Below are positions 17,418 to 27,900 of a stretch of 64,000 nt of DNA, one piece after another. Source of the DNA: Verrucomicrobiota bacterium (lineage in GTDB: Bacteria; Verrucomicrobiota; Verrucomicrobiia; Limisphaerales; UBA1319); assembly GCA_022711435.1 (NCBI GenBank), contig JAKLFB010000024.1, positions 1 to 64,000 of the forward strand, given 5' to 3'. The notes below the pieces were generated by a model that ran no database searches, was not told the DNA's origin, and worked only from the letters and a program-made list of their open reading frames with translations. The translations under genes were made by a program, and so were the position numbers. Numbering within the stretch: position 1 is the stretch's first letter; every line of letters starts with the position of its first letter.

Positions 17418-20400
17418 CTAGCGGACGATATCCCACTGCAGCATCCGCGTCCCGAACGCGGGCAGGGCCAGGACGGCCGGGCAGTCCGCGCCGCTCCATG
17501 CATCCCGCATCGAGCCCGGGCGCAGCCCCGTGTAGGCGATCTGGACCGACACCGATTCCGGCCGGCAGTTCCACAGCGCCAGCACCTCTCGCGAGCTGGT
17601 GCTCGCCGCGCGCCAGCCAATCCCCCAAGGCGCCTGCCGCCCGGCGGCGGTGATCTCGCTGATCTTGACCTCCGGCTCGCGCCCCCAGCTCCGCAGCAGC
17701 AGCCCCAGCCGCGCGCGCAATCCCCCGAGGTCCTTGGCCGGGATGACCGCCGCGGCCGGCACCGGCTCCCGTCGTTCCTGATGGTATTCGTCGTGGGTCA
17801 GAAAAGGCCCTTCACCGACGAAGACCAAGTCGCCCCGATGGCGCCGGAGAGTCGCGCAGGCCGCATCGGACAGGTGCCTGAGGCCCGGCACGATCAGGAT
17901 GGGCGTCGATGGCAGAACGCCCTTCTCGAGGGCGCGCTCGCTGAGGAATCCGACCGTCACGCCGCTGAAGACCATGGCCTGGTAGGCCGCGCGCAGCGCC
18001 TCGCCCGATTCGGTGTCTCCCCAGTAAACAGCGGAGTCCGAGCACGCGATCTGGACCTGCACCGGCGCGTTCTGCAGCACGCCGATCTCCTCGGCCGCGC
18101 GATGCAGATCGAGCTGGATCCGGCCCATCGCCTCGAGGCACGCCGGCCGATGGGCCAGGTTTCCCGGCAGCGAGGTGTCCCGCCCCCCGTCGACGGGCCC
18201 GGGCCATAGCCACGCCGCGCTCAGCCCGTGCAGGGCCGCCAGCCATAATGTGGATCGGACGTGCTCGGCGGTCTCCATCCGCCAGTCGTGGTCCGCCGGC
18301 AGCCAGAGATCGCGCCCGAAGACCGGCGCGGCCTTCATGGACCGGAGGCGATCCAGTGCCAGGCCCATCGCAAGCCAGTCCGTCGCCAGCCCGTGCCCGG
18401 CATCCCCTTCCCAGGTCCAGGCGCCGCTCGCCGAATGCAGATCCCCGAACCGCGATCCCAGCCATAGCGAATCTTCCCGCCCTGCCATCCCCGCCTGCAT
18501 GGGCGGCGGCCAGAGCACGTGGATCGGCAGGTCGAATGAGACCTCGCGCATGGCGTCCGCCAATCGCTCTAGCCGGGCCGCGTCCGACTCCCAGCCAAAC
18601 CTCCCAAAGTCCCAGCCCGCCCCCGAGGGCGCCGGATTTTGCCCCTCCACCATCCGGGGCCAGGGGACATCCGCGAATCGGCCGTGCCGGGTTCCCCAGC
18701 GGCGATTCAGCGTCGAGATGTCTCCGTGCTTTTTCTCCAGCCACAGGCGCCATTCTTCAAGGGCGCCGCTCCGCAAGTCGGGCCGCGCGCCTCCGTCCGA
18801 CATCAAGCCCACGCTCAGCAAGGCCGGATGCCGGGCGACCGCTGCGACCAGGTTGGTCAGCCGCGCCACATACCCAGCCGGCGCCGCATTCGAGCCGCCG
18901 ACTTCCGGGGGCGGCGGTTCGCCCTCGGATTCGGCGCGGGCTGGCGCCGCGCCGCCAGGCTCCCCGGCCGGCCGCTCGGCCGGGATCCCCAGGCCGACAC
19001 ACATGCGCGCCTGCTGCGCCTCGTTCAGCAGCGACTTCAGCTCTTCGATAACGGATGCCCCCTCCGTGCTCGATCCGCCCAGCCACCGCTCGGCATCGAT
19101 GTCCCAGCCGATCAGATTGCCGCCCATCGCGGCGGAGGATTGGATTGCGCCCGGCGCAGGCTCCATTGGCGGAATCCCCAGGAAGAAGACCGGGCGAACT
19201 GCGGGCGTTTCTTGGGCGTTGGTCTGGGTCATTGCGAGAAAAGCGCTGGACCATGTCTGCGGCCGGTGGCGTCCGTTCCATTGGGGGGCCGCCACGGCGG
19301 GGGAGAGCCCGGCCTGGAGCTCCCGCATCTCCTGCCCCAGCCGCTCGGCCACCTCCTCGAGCTCGCGTCCCAGCCGCTCCGCCGCCAGCACCTGGCGGGC
19401 GGCGACCTGGCGCTTGAGGACCTCGCGCCCCGTCCGCAGGACCTCCCAGGACACGCGCACCTCCTCGGCCGCCGGGTAATGCGTCGCCACCCGTTCGTAG
19501 TCCGCCGCGAGGCGGTCCGTTGTGGAATCGATCTCGCGCTCGAGCTGGCGGGCCGTCTCGCTCGAGTGAAACCGCACGCCGACCTTGGCTTCGGCCAAAC
19601 GCCTCTCGCCATCTCGAGCCTGAAGGACCAGCCATTTCTGAGCGGCCCGGGACGCCCGGCCGGCCAGCTCGATCCGCCAGACGCCCGCCTCCATCGGCGC
19701 ATCCGGAAGCTGCGTTTCCGCCGATCCGTCCATGAACAGGGCTCGCCAGGCCAGCCGCTGGGGCGAGCCCAGGCCGCACCAGAGCCCAACGGTCCAGGGG
19801 CCCTCTCCTTCGACATCGACCTGCTCCGCCACGGCGTCGAGGACGATTCCTGGATCGGACGAGACCCGGCCGGGCGCTTGCCACCCCGGTTCCAGCCCCG
19901 CCTCCCACCGCAGGTCGTCCAACAGAAACTCGCCTTGCAGCCTCTCGACGCCGAGCATCAGGCGCATCGTTCCGGACAGCGGGAGATTCGTCCACGCGCA
20001 GCTGACCTGGCGCCATTGCCCTTCGGTGTTGGGCAGGTAGAGCCGGCGGCCCGATGCGTGAGGATCGCCGAGGAACACCTCCCCGCCTGCGGAGGACTTC
20101 ACCCATACGGACAGGGTGTTGGGCTGGCCTGGATCGCGCGGTATTGGCTGCTTGTAGGCCAGGGCGCCATGTGCCGAGGATTCCCCTCCGCGCCTGGGTT
20201 TCAGCGACCATGCCGCCCCTCGATTCCGCCCCGCGCCGCGTGCCGCGCGCGCTTCAAGCCCCGATCCGACCTGGACCGGCTCCCAACCTGCCGGCATCCC
20301 GTTCGAGCCGGTCTTTTCGAAGCCGCCATTGTCGACCCAGTTGGTCGCGGATGCCGCTTTCTGGATCCGGATGCCGGTCAGCTCGACCGTGGCCGCTTCC

Positions 20401-20510
20401 GCCTCGGCATGGAGTCGGCTCCCGCTCAGCGCGCCCAGGAGCGCAGCGGCAAATGCCATCGAGCGCCATCCGTGCCGAGGGCTGCGCGCTCCAATCCCTG
20501 TCGCATCCAT
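17418..20510 (-). CDS. Secreted GH42-like glycoside hydrolase with N-terminal carbohydrate-binding domain
   Basis: About 1030 residues. The N-terminus has a signal peptide ('MAFAAALLGALSGSRLHAEA'). Residues of about 45-190 resemble a CBM4/9-type jelly roll ('NWVDNGGFEKTGSNGMPAGW'). A Glu/Arg-rich helical stretch at about 300-370 follows. The catalytic region has 'LEEWRLWLEKKHGDISTLNRRWGT', which matches the GH42 'W..(F/W)L..KYG.L..LN..WGT' signature, and 'DLHSASGAWTWEGDAGHGLATDWLAM'. The end resembles the GH42 trimerisation domain ('VPGLRHLSDAACATLRRHRGDLVFVGEGP'). Substrate is unknown; beta-galactosidase-like is inferred. An alternative ATG at 20558 overlaps the permease stop as ATGA, so coupling to the permease is plausible. 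Confidence 0.75.
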   Translation of the reverse strand: MDATGIGARSPRHGWRSMAFAAALLGALSGSRLHAEAEAATVELTGIRIQKAASATNWVDNGGFEKTGSNGMPAGWEPVQVGSGLEARAARGAGRNRGAAWSLKPRRGGESSAHGALAYKQPIPRDPGQPNTLSVWVKSSAGGEVFLGDPHASGRRLYLPNTEGQWRQVSCAWTNLPLSGTMRLMLGVERLQGEFLLDDLRWEAGLEPGWQAPGRVSSDPGIVLDAVAEQVDVEGEGPWTVGLWCGLGSPQRLAWRALFMDGSAETQLPDAPMEAGVWRIELAGRASRAAQKWLVLQARDGERRLAEAKVGVRFHSSETARQLEREIDSTTDRLAADYERVATHYPAAEEVRVSWEVLRTGREVLKRQVAARQVLAAERLGRELEEVAERLGQEMRELQAGLSPAVAAPQWNGRHRPQTWSSAFLAMTQTNAQETPAVRPVFFLGIPPMEPAPGAIQSSAAMGGNLIGWDIDAERWLGGSSTEGASVIEELKSLLNEAQQARMCVGLGIPAERPAGEPGGAAPARAESEGEPPPPEVGGSNAAPAGYVARLTNLVAAVARHPALLSVGLMSDGGARPDLRSGALEEWRLWLEKKHGDISTLNRRWGTRHGRFADVPWPRMVEGQNPAPSGAGWDFGRFGWESDAARLERLADAMREVSFDLPIHVLWPPPMQAGMAGREDSLWLGSRFGDLHSASGAWTWEGDAGHGLATDWLAMGLALDRLRSMKAAPVFGRDLWLPADHDWRMETAEHVRSTLWLAALHGLSAAWLWPGPVDGGRDTSLPGNLAHRPACLEAMGRIQLDLHRAAEEIGVLQNAPVQVQIACSDSAVYWGDTESGEALRAAYQAMVFSGVTVGFLSERALEKGVLPSTPILIVPGLRHLSDAACATLRRHRGDLVFVGEGPFLTHDEYHQERREPVPAAAVIPAKDLGGLRARLGLLLRSWGREPEVKISEITAAGRQAPWGIGWRAASTSSREVLALWNCRPESVSVQIAYTGLRPGSMRDAWSGADCPAVLALPAFGTRMLQWDIVR

Positions 20511-20554
20511 ATTGGCGAAGATTATGGCCGTCTGCCGCTTTCTGACAACGAGCT

Positions 20555-21796
20555 TCATCCGCCCAGGAAGACCAGCCATCCCAACCCGGCCAGTGTTGTC
20601 GCCAGCGTGATCGGGATGCCCAGCCGCGCATAATCCCAAAAACCGACATCGAGATGGCCTCGAGCCGATTCGACCACGATGATGTTCGCCACCGATCCTA
20701 AAATCGTCAGGTTGCCCGCGAACGTCGTGGCCATCGCCATCACTTTCCATATGAGCGCCGGGTCCTGAAAGTAGCCGACCCACTTGCCCGCCACCATCAC
20801 GAAGGGCACGTTCGAGAACACATTGGATCCGAGCACTGAGAACCAGGCGAAATTCAGCGCCTGGACATTGCGGGACGCGCCCCACAGCCCGCCGAGGTAA
20901 TGATAGGCTTGATCGGGCAGCCCGGTCTGGTTGAGACCCTCGACCACGACGAACAGTGCGGCGAAAAAGACCATCAGGTGCCAATCGACCAGCTTGAGCA
21001 CCTCGTGCGTGTCCCGGCGCGCCAGGACCATGATCAGCGCGGCCCCGCTCAGGGCCGTCCATGCCAGGTCCATGCCCGCCATGAAACCGGCGAACACCAG
21101 CCCCAGCACACCCAGCGTCAGCCTGACCAGCGACCGGTTCAGCGGCGGCCTGGGGCTGTCCTCGACGTGAATCCGAGCCTCCCGCAGCACCCGCCAAAAA
21201 CCGATCCGCAGCAGCAGATACTCGATCGCCAGCCCCGCCGCCGCCGCGGGCGCCATCGACAGGAAGAACCCCAGGAACGGCAGACCCGACTGATGTCCGA
21301 TGATCATGTTCTGAGGGTTGCCCACCAGGGTCGCCACGCTGCCCAGGTTGGCGCTCATTGCCAATGCCATCAGATACGGCAGCAGCGGCAGCTTGCCCCG
21401 CGCCATGACGGTCACCACCAGCGGGGTCAGCATCAGGCAGACCGTGTCGTTCACCAGGACCGCGGAAAACCCGCCCGATGCCAGGATCACAAACCACAGC
21501 AGCCGCCCCGGCGTGCGGGCGCGGTGGAGAATGGCAACCGCCGCCCACTCGAAAAAGCCGGCCAGGCAGAGGTATGCCGAGATGACCATCATGCCCAGCA
21601 GCAGGACCAGGGTGTTGTAATCGACCGCCCGATACGCCTGCTCCGGCGTCAGAATCCCCCCCGCCACCATCAGCACCGTTCCCAGCAGAGCCGCTGCCGG
21701 CCGGTTCAGCGGCAGGATCTTCAGCCGCCGGCCGCTGATCAGCAGATACGTCAGCGAGAAAATCAGAACCGCGAGGATTTCCTTTTCCCAGCTCAT
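20555..21796 (-). CDS. ArsB/NhaD/SLC13-type ion transporter
   Basis: This protein of about 413 residues has roughly 11 hydrophobic segments. Ion-transporter superfamily motifs are 'SAVLVNDTVCLMLTPLVV', 'ANLGSVATLVGNPQNMIIG' and, in the second inverted half, 'LGSNVFSNVPFVMVAG' with 'AGNLTILGSVANIIVVE'. Family members carry citrate, dicarboxylates, arsenite or Na+/H+ across the inner membrane; I cannot choose between them. The start at 21796 ('MSWEKEILAVLIF') lies just before helix 1; a longer start at 21877 adds only a polar leader. The stop overlaps a possible start of the GH42-like gene. Confidence 0.82.
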   Translation of the reverse strand: MSWEKEILAVLIFSLTYLLISGRRLKILPLNRPAAALLGTVLMVAGGILTPEQAYRAVDYNTLVLLLGMMVISAYLCLAGFFEWAAVAILHRARTPGRLLWFVILASGGFSAVLVNDTVCLMLTPLVVTVMARGKLPLLPYLMALAMSANLGSVATLVGNPQNMIIGHQSGLPFLGFFLSMAPAAAAGLAIEYLLLRIGFWRVLREARIHVEDSPRPPLNRSLVRLTLGVLGLVFAGFMAGMDLAWTALSGAALIMVLARRDTHEVLKLVDWHLMVFFAALFVVVEGLNQTGLPDQAYHYLGGLWGASRNVQALNFAWFSVLGSNVFSNVPFVMVAGKWVGYFQDPALIWKVMAMATTFAGNLTILGSVANIIVVESARGHLDVGFWDYARLGIPITLATTLAGLGWLVFLGG

Positions 21797-21910
21797 CCCC
21801 CTGGAAGGTTGGAGAAGAATCGAGGAATCTGAAAATGGGAGGGAGGGAGGGGCAGCGTCCCTTCCCGTGTCGGGCATGCCGCGCGGGACGGTCCGAACGC
21901 CTTTCGAGGG

Positions 21911-22324
21911 CTAATGCCCCTCGCAGGAGCAGCAGGACCCGCAATTGAGATCGCCCGGATTCGGCACCCGGCCCAGCTCGAAGGTCTTGGTCACGTACTT
22001 GCCCAGGGTCGATTGCACCCGCTGCATCTCCTGCTGCGCATCGAAGAAATCGCGCGCGGTCGGGTTCTGGAAAAGCTTCTCCCGATCGCTCTCGAACAGG
22101 GTGATCTCGGATTCGGACAGCTCCTCGCCCCGACGCTGCTTGTGTTGGAGAAGCTGGCTTCTCTCGGTCAGATCGCGGTACTGGTCCTGGGCCTTCTCAT
22201 CGACCATGAAATTCTCGATCCGCTGGCGAAGGTTGGCGTAGCCGGGGTGATCGAGGATGGCCTGGCACAGCTCCCGGGCTTTGACGATCACCGGGCTTTC
22301 TTCGTGTATCAATTGGGTTTCCAT
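21911..22324 (-). CDS. YlbF/YmcA (Ric complex) family protein with Cys-rich tail
   Basis: This protein has 137 residues from 'METQLIHEESPVIVKARELCQAI'. The body is almost wholly helical ('NLRQRIENFMVDEKAQDQYRDLTERSQ', 'TARDFFDAQQEMQRVQ'), the YlbF/YmcA fold. In Bacillus, YlbF (RicF), YmcA (RicA) and YaaT (RicT) form a complex that binds [4Fe-4S] clusters and steers RNase Y mRNA processing. The tail ends 'NCGSCCSCEGH' with Cys at 128, 131, 132 and 134, a plausible cluster-binding site. No RicT-like or RNase Y gene is in the window. It lies 115 bp upstream of the permease on the same strand. Confidence 0.78.
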   Translation of the reverse strand: METQLIHEESPVIVKARELCQAILDHPGYANLRQRIENFMVDEKAQDQYRDLTERSQLLQHKQRRGEELSESEITLFESDREKLFQNPTARDFFDAQQEMQRVQSTLGKYVTKTFELGRVPNPGDLNCGSCCSCEGH

Positions 22325-22601
22325 GTTCAATTCTCGTTCTCGCACGGCGGCCTCGCCCACCCAGGGTCGGGCAGCCGTCAGCCATCACTAGACCACACAT
22401 TGGCCCAAGTGGCAACGCCGCCGTGGGGGCGGCCCGCCCCCCCCGGCGCTGCGCGCTTGACATCCGGAGCGCGGCCGGGGCAGTGTGCGGATCGACCCGA
22501 GAGCGGTCGGACGCGCAACGGCTTGCGTTGGGCAGAGGCGGGCGGCCTTTCCGGGCGGCCCGCGAAAAGAAACCTGTATCCCATGGTGGACGCCCAGAAC
22601 G

Positions 22602-22973
22602 ATGGACTGGAATCTCCTGGCCCGGATTGCTCGTGACGAGGTGCGCGCGACGCTGCGGTCGCTCCCGGCCGCATTGCGCGACCGGGCCGAGCAGCTGCCG
22701 GTGACCCTCGAGCGCCGCCCCAACCGCGATCTTCAGAAGGATGGCATCGATGCCGACACGCTCGGCCTCTTTGTCGGCGAGGCCTTCCCCGAGGACGGTT
22801 GGGGATCCGCCCCCCTGCCTCCGCAGATCCTGCTGTTCCTCGATAATCTCTGGGACTTCGCCGAGGAGGACGAGGAGATCTACCGGGAGGAAATCCGCAC
22901 CACCCTGCTGCACGAGCTGGGCCATTATCTTGGCCTGGATGAGATCGACCTCGAAGACCGCGGCCTCGAGTGA
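22602..22973 (+). CDS. Small zincin-type metallopeptidase family protein
   Basis: This protein has 123 residues from the ATG at 22602. The zinc motif is H104-E105-L-G-H108 with an acidic pair D113-E114 downstream ('HELGHYLGLDE'), as in the Zincin_1 family of short bacterial predicted proteases. 'PLPPQILLFLDNLW' and 'EEIRTTLLHELGH' are typical of that family. There is no signal peptide. It lies 66 bp before purC on the same strand. The longer frame from 22485 lacks similarity. Substrate is unknown. Confidence 0.82.
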   Translation: MDWNLLARIARDEVRATLRSLPAALRDRAEQLPVTLERRPNRDLQKDGIDADTLGLFVGEAFPEDGWGSAPLPPQILLFLDNLWDFAEEDEEIYREEIRTTLLHELGHYLGLDEIDLEDRGLE

Positions 22974-23039
22974 TCCCAAGGGTTGCCGGGAGCGCGGTTC
23001 CGAGATTGAATTTTTGCCCGCAGACCTTAATCTCCGCTC

Positions 23040-23930
23040 ATGCGTCACGAACCTGTCCTGCAGATCGATCTGCCCGGCATTCGCAAAGTCAAAAGCGGCA
23101 AGGTCCGCGAGATCTTCGATCTGGGGGATCGTCTCCTGCTGGTGGCGACGGATCGGATCTCGGCGTTCGATTGCGTGATGCCGAACGGAATTCCGCGCAA
23201 GGGCGAGGTGCTCACCCAGATCTCCCATTTCTGGTTCGATCAGATGGAGTCGATCGTTCCCAACCACCGCCTGCAGCGCGCGGCCGATCCCCTGCCGCCC
23301 GATCTCGAGCCCTTCGCCGACCAGCTCGCCGGCCGCAGCATGATCGTCCGCAAAGCCCGCCCGCTGCCGGTCGAATGCGTTGTCCGCGGCTACCTCGCCG
23401 GATCCGGCTGGAAGGAATACCGCGCCTATCAGACCGTCTGCGGCATCTCGCTGCCGGCCGGCCTCACCGAATCGGCCGAGCTGCCCGAGCCGATCTTCAC
23501 TCCCTCGACCAAGGCCGAGACCGGCCATGACGAGAACATCTCCTTCGACGAGGCCGCCCAGGGAATTGGCCTCGCCCTGGCCGAGCGGGTTCGCGACGTC
23601 AGCCTCCGCCTCTACCGCCAGGCCCGCGCCTATGCCCGCCGGCGCGGCATCCTGATCGCCGACACGAAGTTCGAGTTCGGCGAGGCCGGAGGGCAGCTGC
23701 TTCTCATCGACGAGGTCCTCACCCCGGATTCGTCGCGTTTCTGGCCGGCGGATCAATACCAGCCGGGCCGCAGCCAGCGCAGTTTCGACAAGCAGTTCGT
23801 CCGGGACTACCTGGAAACGATCGACTGGAACAAAACGCCGCCCGCCCCCGCTCTCCCCGCCGACGTTGTCCAGAAAACGCAGGCCAAATACCTCGAGGCC
23901 TTCCAGCGCCTGACCGGCCGCGAGCTCTGA
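23040..23930 (+). CDS. purC: Phosphoribosylaminoimidazole-succinocarboxamide synthase
   Basis: This 296-residue cytoplasmic enzyme joins CAIR and aspartate using ATP (SAICAR synthesis, purine pathway). Visible signatures are 'SGKVREIFDLGDRLLLVATDRISAFD' (the nucleotide-binding N-lobe), 'PLPVECVVRGYLAGSGWKEY', 'PIFTPSTKAETGHDENISFDE' and 'KFEFG...LLLIDEVLTPDSSRFW'. Length and motif order are those of the long (about 295-residue) form. xerD follows 16 bp downstream. Confidence 0.96.
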   Translation: MRHEPVLQIDLPGIRKVKSGKVREIFDLGDRLLLVATDRISAFDCVMPNGIPRKGEVLTQISHFWFDQMESIVPNHRLQRAADPLPPDLEPFADQLAGRSMIVRKARPLPVECVVRGYLAGSGWKEYRAYQTVCGISLPAGLTESAELPEPIFTPSTKAETGHDENISFDEAAQGIGLALAERVRDVSLRLYRQARAYARRRGILIADTKFEFGEAGGQLLLIDEVLTPDSSRFWPADQYQPGRSQRSFDKQFVRDYLETIDWNKTPPAPALPADVVQKTQAKYLEAFQRLTGREL

Positions 23931-23946
23931 GGATCCAGGATTCTCG

Positions 23947-24873
23947 ATGCACAACCTGGTCGAGGATTTTCTGCAGCACATCCGCCACGAGCGCGGCCAC
24001 TCGATTCAAACCCAGAAGACCTATGCGGCGATTCTCGGCCGATTCGTTGTCTGGGCCGCCGCGCAAGGACTTGCCGATTGGCGCCAGGTCGAGACCAGCC
24101 ATCTGCTCGCGTTCCTGAAGGGCGAGCGCGATCGGCGACCCGCCCGATCCGATCCCGGCTCGACGCGCCGGCTCAGCCCGGAGACCGTCTATCTGGAAAT
24201 CGCGGCTTTGCGGGCTTTCTACCGTTTCTGCGAAGGCGAACGCCTGCTGGCCGCCAACCCCGCCGAGCTGCTCACCCTGCCGCGCCACTGGCTGCATCTG
24301 CCCAAGTCGATCGACCATGCGGAGATGGAGCGTCTGCTTGCGCCGGTCACGCCCGCCACGCCGGCCACCCTCTGCGACCAAGCCGCGATCGAGCTCGCGT
24401 ACGCCTCCGGCCTCCGCCTCAGCGAGCTCTGCCGCCTCCGGCTCGAACAGCTCCATCTCGAGGCCGGTTTTGTGACCGTGATCGGAAAGGGCAACAAGGA
24501 GCGTGTCGTTCCCGTGGGCAAGCCGGCGATCGCCGCCATCGAGCATTACCTCCAAGCCGCTCGGCCCCAATTGGTTCGACCGCACTCGACCGGACAGGTC
24601 TTTCTGAACCTTCGGGGGCGTCCGTTCGCGCCCGTCACCCTCTGGCTCCGGATCAAGAAACGCGCCCGGCTGGCCGGCATCCAGGGCAATTTGACCCCTC
24701 ATATGCTCCGTCACAGCTTCGCGACCCACTTGCTGGACCGGGGTGCCGATCTGCGCGTCATCCAGGAGCTGCTCGGCCATGCCAGCATCAGCACCACTCA
24801 AGTCTATACCCACGTCGCTCCGCAACGCCTTCGGGATGTCCATCGCCGGTTTCACCCGCGGGCCTTCCTGTGA
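23947..24873 (+). CDS. xerD: Tyrosine recombinase XerC/XerD
   Basis: This 308-residue recombinase resolves chromosome dimers. All active-site residues are present at XerD-like spacing: R157 ('ASGLRLSEL'), K181 ('GKGNKER'), H252 and R255 ('HMLRHSF'), H278 ('LLGHAS') and nucleophile Y287 ('TQVYTHV'). The N-terminal SAM-like core-binding domain is residues 1-105. It follows purC closely and is not next to any repeat or attachment-like site, so it is most likely the housekeeping enzyme rather than a mobile-element integrase. XerC versus XerD is not certain. Confidence 0.9.
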   Translation: MHNLVEDFLQHIRHERGHSIQTQKTYAAILGRFVVWAAAQGLADWRQVETSHLLAFLKGERDRRPARSDPGSTRRLSPETVYLEIAALRAFYRFCEGERLLAANPAELLTLPRHWLHLPKSIDHAEMERLLAPVTPATPATLCDQAAIELAYASGLRLSELCRLRLEQLHLEAGFVTVIGKGNKERVVPVGKPAIAAIEHYLQAARPQLVRPHSTGQVFLNLRGRPFAPVTLWLRIKKRARLAGIQGNLTPHMLRHSFATHLLDRGADLRVIQELLGHASISTTQVYTHVAPQRLRDVHRRFHPRAFL

Positions 24874-24948
24874 TCGGGCAAGGCTCTCGGCGTCACCGGC
24901 TGCAATTTTCGATTCGCGCCGGCGGCATGGACCGCGTATTTTACCCGC

Positions 24949-27900
24949 ATGTCTGATCCGGGACTGGAACTGACCCACACCGCCGATCCGCCGGCAGCGC
25001 CGCCGGGATCGGCGTGGCGGCGGTGTGTGGGGATCGATATCGGGGCCGAGACGGTCAAAGTCGTCGAGCTGGCCGTTGCGGACGGGCGCGTCGAGTGGCG
25101 GCGGCGGGAGACCCGCGAGCACGGCAAGGCGCCCGGCCTTGTCCTGCAGCAGATGCTGGCCTCATTCGATTGGCCGGGCGTGGCCGCTGCCGCGGCCGTC
25201 GGACGGCTGTCCGGCCAGTTGCGCCTGCCTCAGGTCCCTCCCAAGCAGGCGCAGGCGCGCGGTTTTCGCCACCTCCACCCCGGCCGCGAAGCCACGGTGG
25301 TCGGCATCGGCAGCCACGGCTTCTCCGTGCTCGAGCTGCGCGCCAACGGCGTCGAAGTGTTCCGCGAGAACAGCCGTTGCTCGCAAGGGACCGGGAACTT
25401 TCTCCGGCAGCTGGTCGAGCGCTTCTCGCTGACCATCGAGGAGGCGAGCGAGCTGTGTGGGCCGGGCGTGCGGTCTGCCCCCCTCTCCGGCCGCTGCCCG
25501 GTCATCCTGAAGACGGACATGACGCATCTGGCCAACAAGGGGGAGAACCGGGCGGCGATCCTGGCCGGGCTGTTCGACGCGGTGTGTGACAACGTGATGG
25601 TTCTCGTCAAGCCCGGCGTCAGCCCGCGCCAGGTGCTCCTGGTCGGCGGTGTCAGCCGGTCGCCCCGGGTGCGGCAGGTCTTCCAGGACGCGCTCGCGCG
25701 CCAGCAGATGGAGCTGCTGCCATGGGATCCGGATATAGCCACCTACCTCGAAGCCATGGGCTGCGCGCTCGAGTCCCTCGAGCTGGCTCAGGATCCGCCC
25801 GCGCTCGAGGATCTCCTGGCTCGGTCGCGGTCCCATCACCTCGAGCGCGTCGCCAGCCTGGCCGCCTCGCTCTCTCGCGTCCGCCGGATGCCGATGCCGC
25901 CGCCCGCCGATCCTCGCGGCCAGGAGCGCGATCTCATCCTCGGATTCGACCTGGGCAGCACCGGATCCAAGGCCCTGGCGCTGGATGCCCGCACGCTCGA
26001 GCAGGTCTGGAGCCATTATCGCCGAACTCTCGGCGACCCGGTCGGCGCCGCCCAGGATCTGCTCCGGCATTTCTGCCAAAGCCCCGCCGGCGCCGGCCGG
26101 GTGCGCGCCATCGGCGTGACCGGCAGCGGCCGCGAGATCGCCGGCTCGCTCATGGCCACCTGCTACGGCCGAGGGGCCGTCTTTGTCCTGAACGAGATCG
26201 CTGCCCATGCCACCGGCGCCCTCCACTACGATCCCCGTGTCGACACCATCTTCGAGATCGGCGGCCAGGACGCCAAGTACATCCGATTGGCCGAAGGCCG
26301 CGTTATCGACTGCGCCATGAACGAGGCCTGCAGCGCCGGCACCGGCTCCTTTATCGAGGAGCAGGGGCAGAAATTTGCCGGGCTCGAGCATGTGGCCCAG
26401 CTCGGCGCCGCCGCGCTCGAAGCCGACCACGGCGTTTCCCTCGGCCAGCATTGCTCCGTCTTTATGGCCGAGGTCATCGACGAATCGGTGGCTGCGGGCG
26501 TCCCGTCCAGCGCCATCATTGCCGGCCTGTACGACTCGGTGGTCCAGAACTACCTCAACCGCGTCAAGGGCAACCGATCGGTGGGCCATGTGATCTTCTG
26601 CCAGGGCATGCCGTTCGCCGCGGATGCGCTGGCGGCGGCGGTGGCCCGGCAGACCGGCGCCCAGGTCATCATCCCGCCCGATCCGGGTCTGGTCGGCGCC
26701 CTGGGCATCACCCTGCTCACCCGTCGCGAGGTCGACTGGAAAGGGATCGATCCGCTGCATCCGGCCCTGTTCCTCGATGCGAAGGTCGAGCAGAAGAACA
26801 CGTTCATCTGCCACTCCACGGTCGGCTGCGGCGGGTCGGGCAACCGCTGCCGCATCGATTGCCTCCGGACCCACGTCGGAGACGAGCGCCGCACCTTCAC
26901 GTGGGGCGGCGCCTGCTCGCTCTACGACAAGGGAACCCGGAAGCGAAAACTCCCCGATCGCGCCCCGGATCCGTTCCGGGAACGCGAGGAGCTGGTGCGC
27001 GCCCTGGTGCCTGTCCGCGGAGGCTCCGGCTCGGGCCAGGGGCGGATCGCTCTCTCGGACGAGTTCATCCTGAAGCAGCTCTATCCCTTCTTCGCGGTGT
27101 TCCTCCGGGAGCTGGGGTTGGCTCTGGTCCCTCTGCACGCCGCCGACCACGCCGATCTCAAGCGCGGCATACAGACCGCCAACATCCCCTTCTGCGCCCC
27201 GATGCAGCTGTTCCACGGCCTGGTCGAGCGGCTGGCCGAAACGGGCGCCGAGCGCCTCTTCCTCCCCATGCTGCGCCACCTGCCCCGATCGGCCGGAGAG
27301 GGCCACGCCGTCACCTGCCCCATCGTCCAGGCCAGCCCCGATATCCTCAAGTGGGATCTCCGGCATGTCGCTCCCGAGCGAATCGTCAGCCCGGTCGTCG
27401 CCATCGGTTCATCCGGCCTCTCCTCCCCTGAATTTCTGGAGAGCTGCCGCGAGCTGGCCGCCCAGCTCGGGATCGCCGGCAGCCGGTGGATCGAGGCTCA
27501 TGGCCAAGCCCTCTCCGTCCAGCAGGCATTCGATCGCAAATGCCTCGAGATCGGCCAGCGCGCCCTCGAGTTCTGCCGCGACCGGTCTGCGGTGCCCGTG
27601 GTGGTCCTCGGGCGGGCCTACACGATCTACAACCCCGTCCTCAACTCGAATGTCCCCGCCATCCTCCGCGAGCAGGGCGCCATCGGAATCCCCGTCGACT
27701 GCTACCCGGTCGATGCCGCAGCGCCCGTCTTTCCCGACATGTATTGGGGCTACGGCCAGCAGATCCTGCGCGCCGCCCACCAGATCCGGCGGACGCCCGG
27801 CGTCTACAGCCTCTATTGCAGCAATTACTCCTGCGGCCCCGACAGCTTCAACCTCCATTTCTACAGCTATATCATGGAGGGCAAACCATTCGCCATCATC

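Noticed and set aside
18639..20633. 664-residue plus-strand frame
   Set aside because: Antisense shadow of the GH42-like gene; composition Arg/Pro/His/Gln-rich, no motif.
23947..24873. XerD as integrase of a mobile island
   Set aside because: No tRNA, attachment-like direct repeats or phage or conjugation genes are nearby; spacing matches housekeeping XerD and it is packed behind purC.
25162..27366. 734-residue minus-strand frame
   Set aside because: Antisense shadow of the activase gene, which has two complete ASKHA domains in its own frame.
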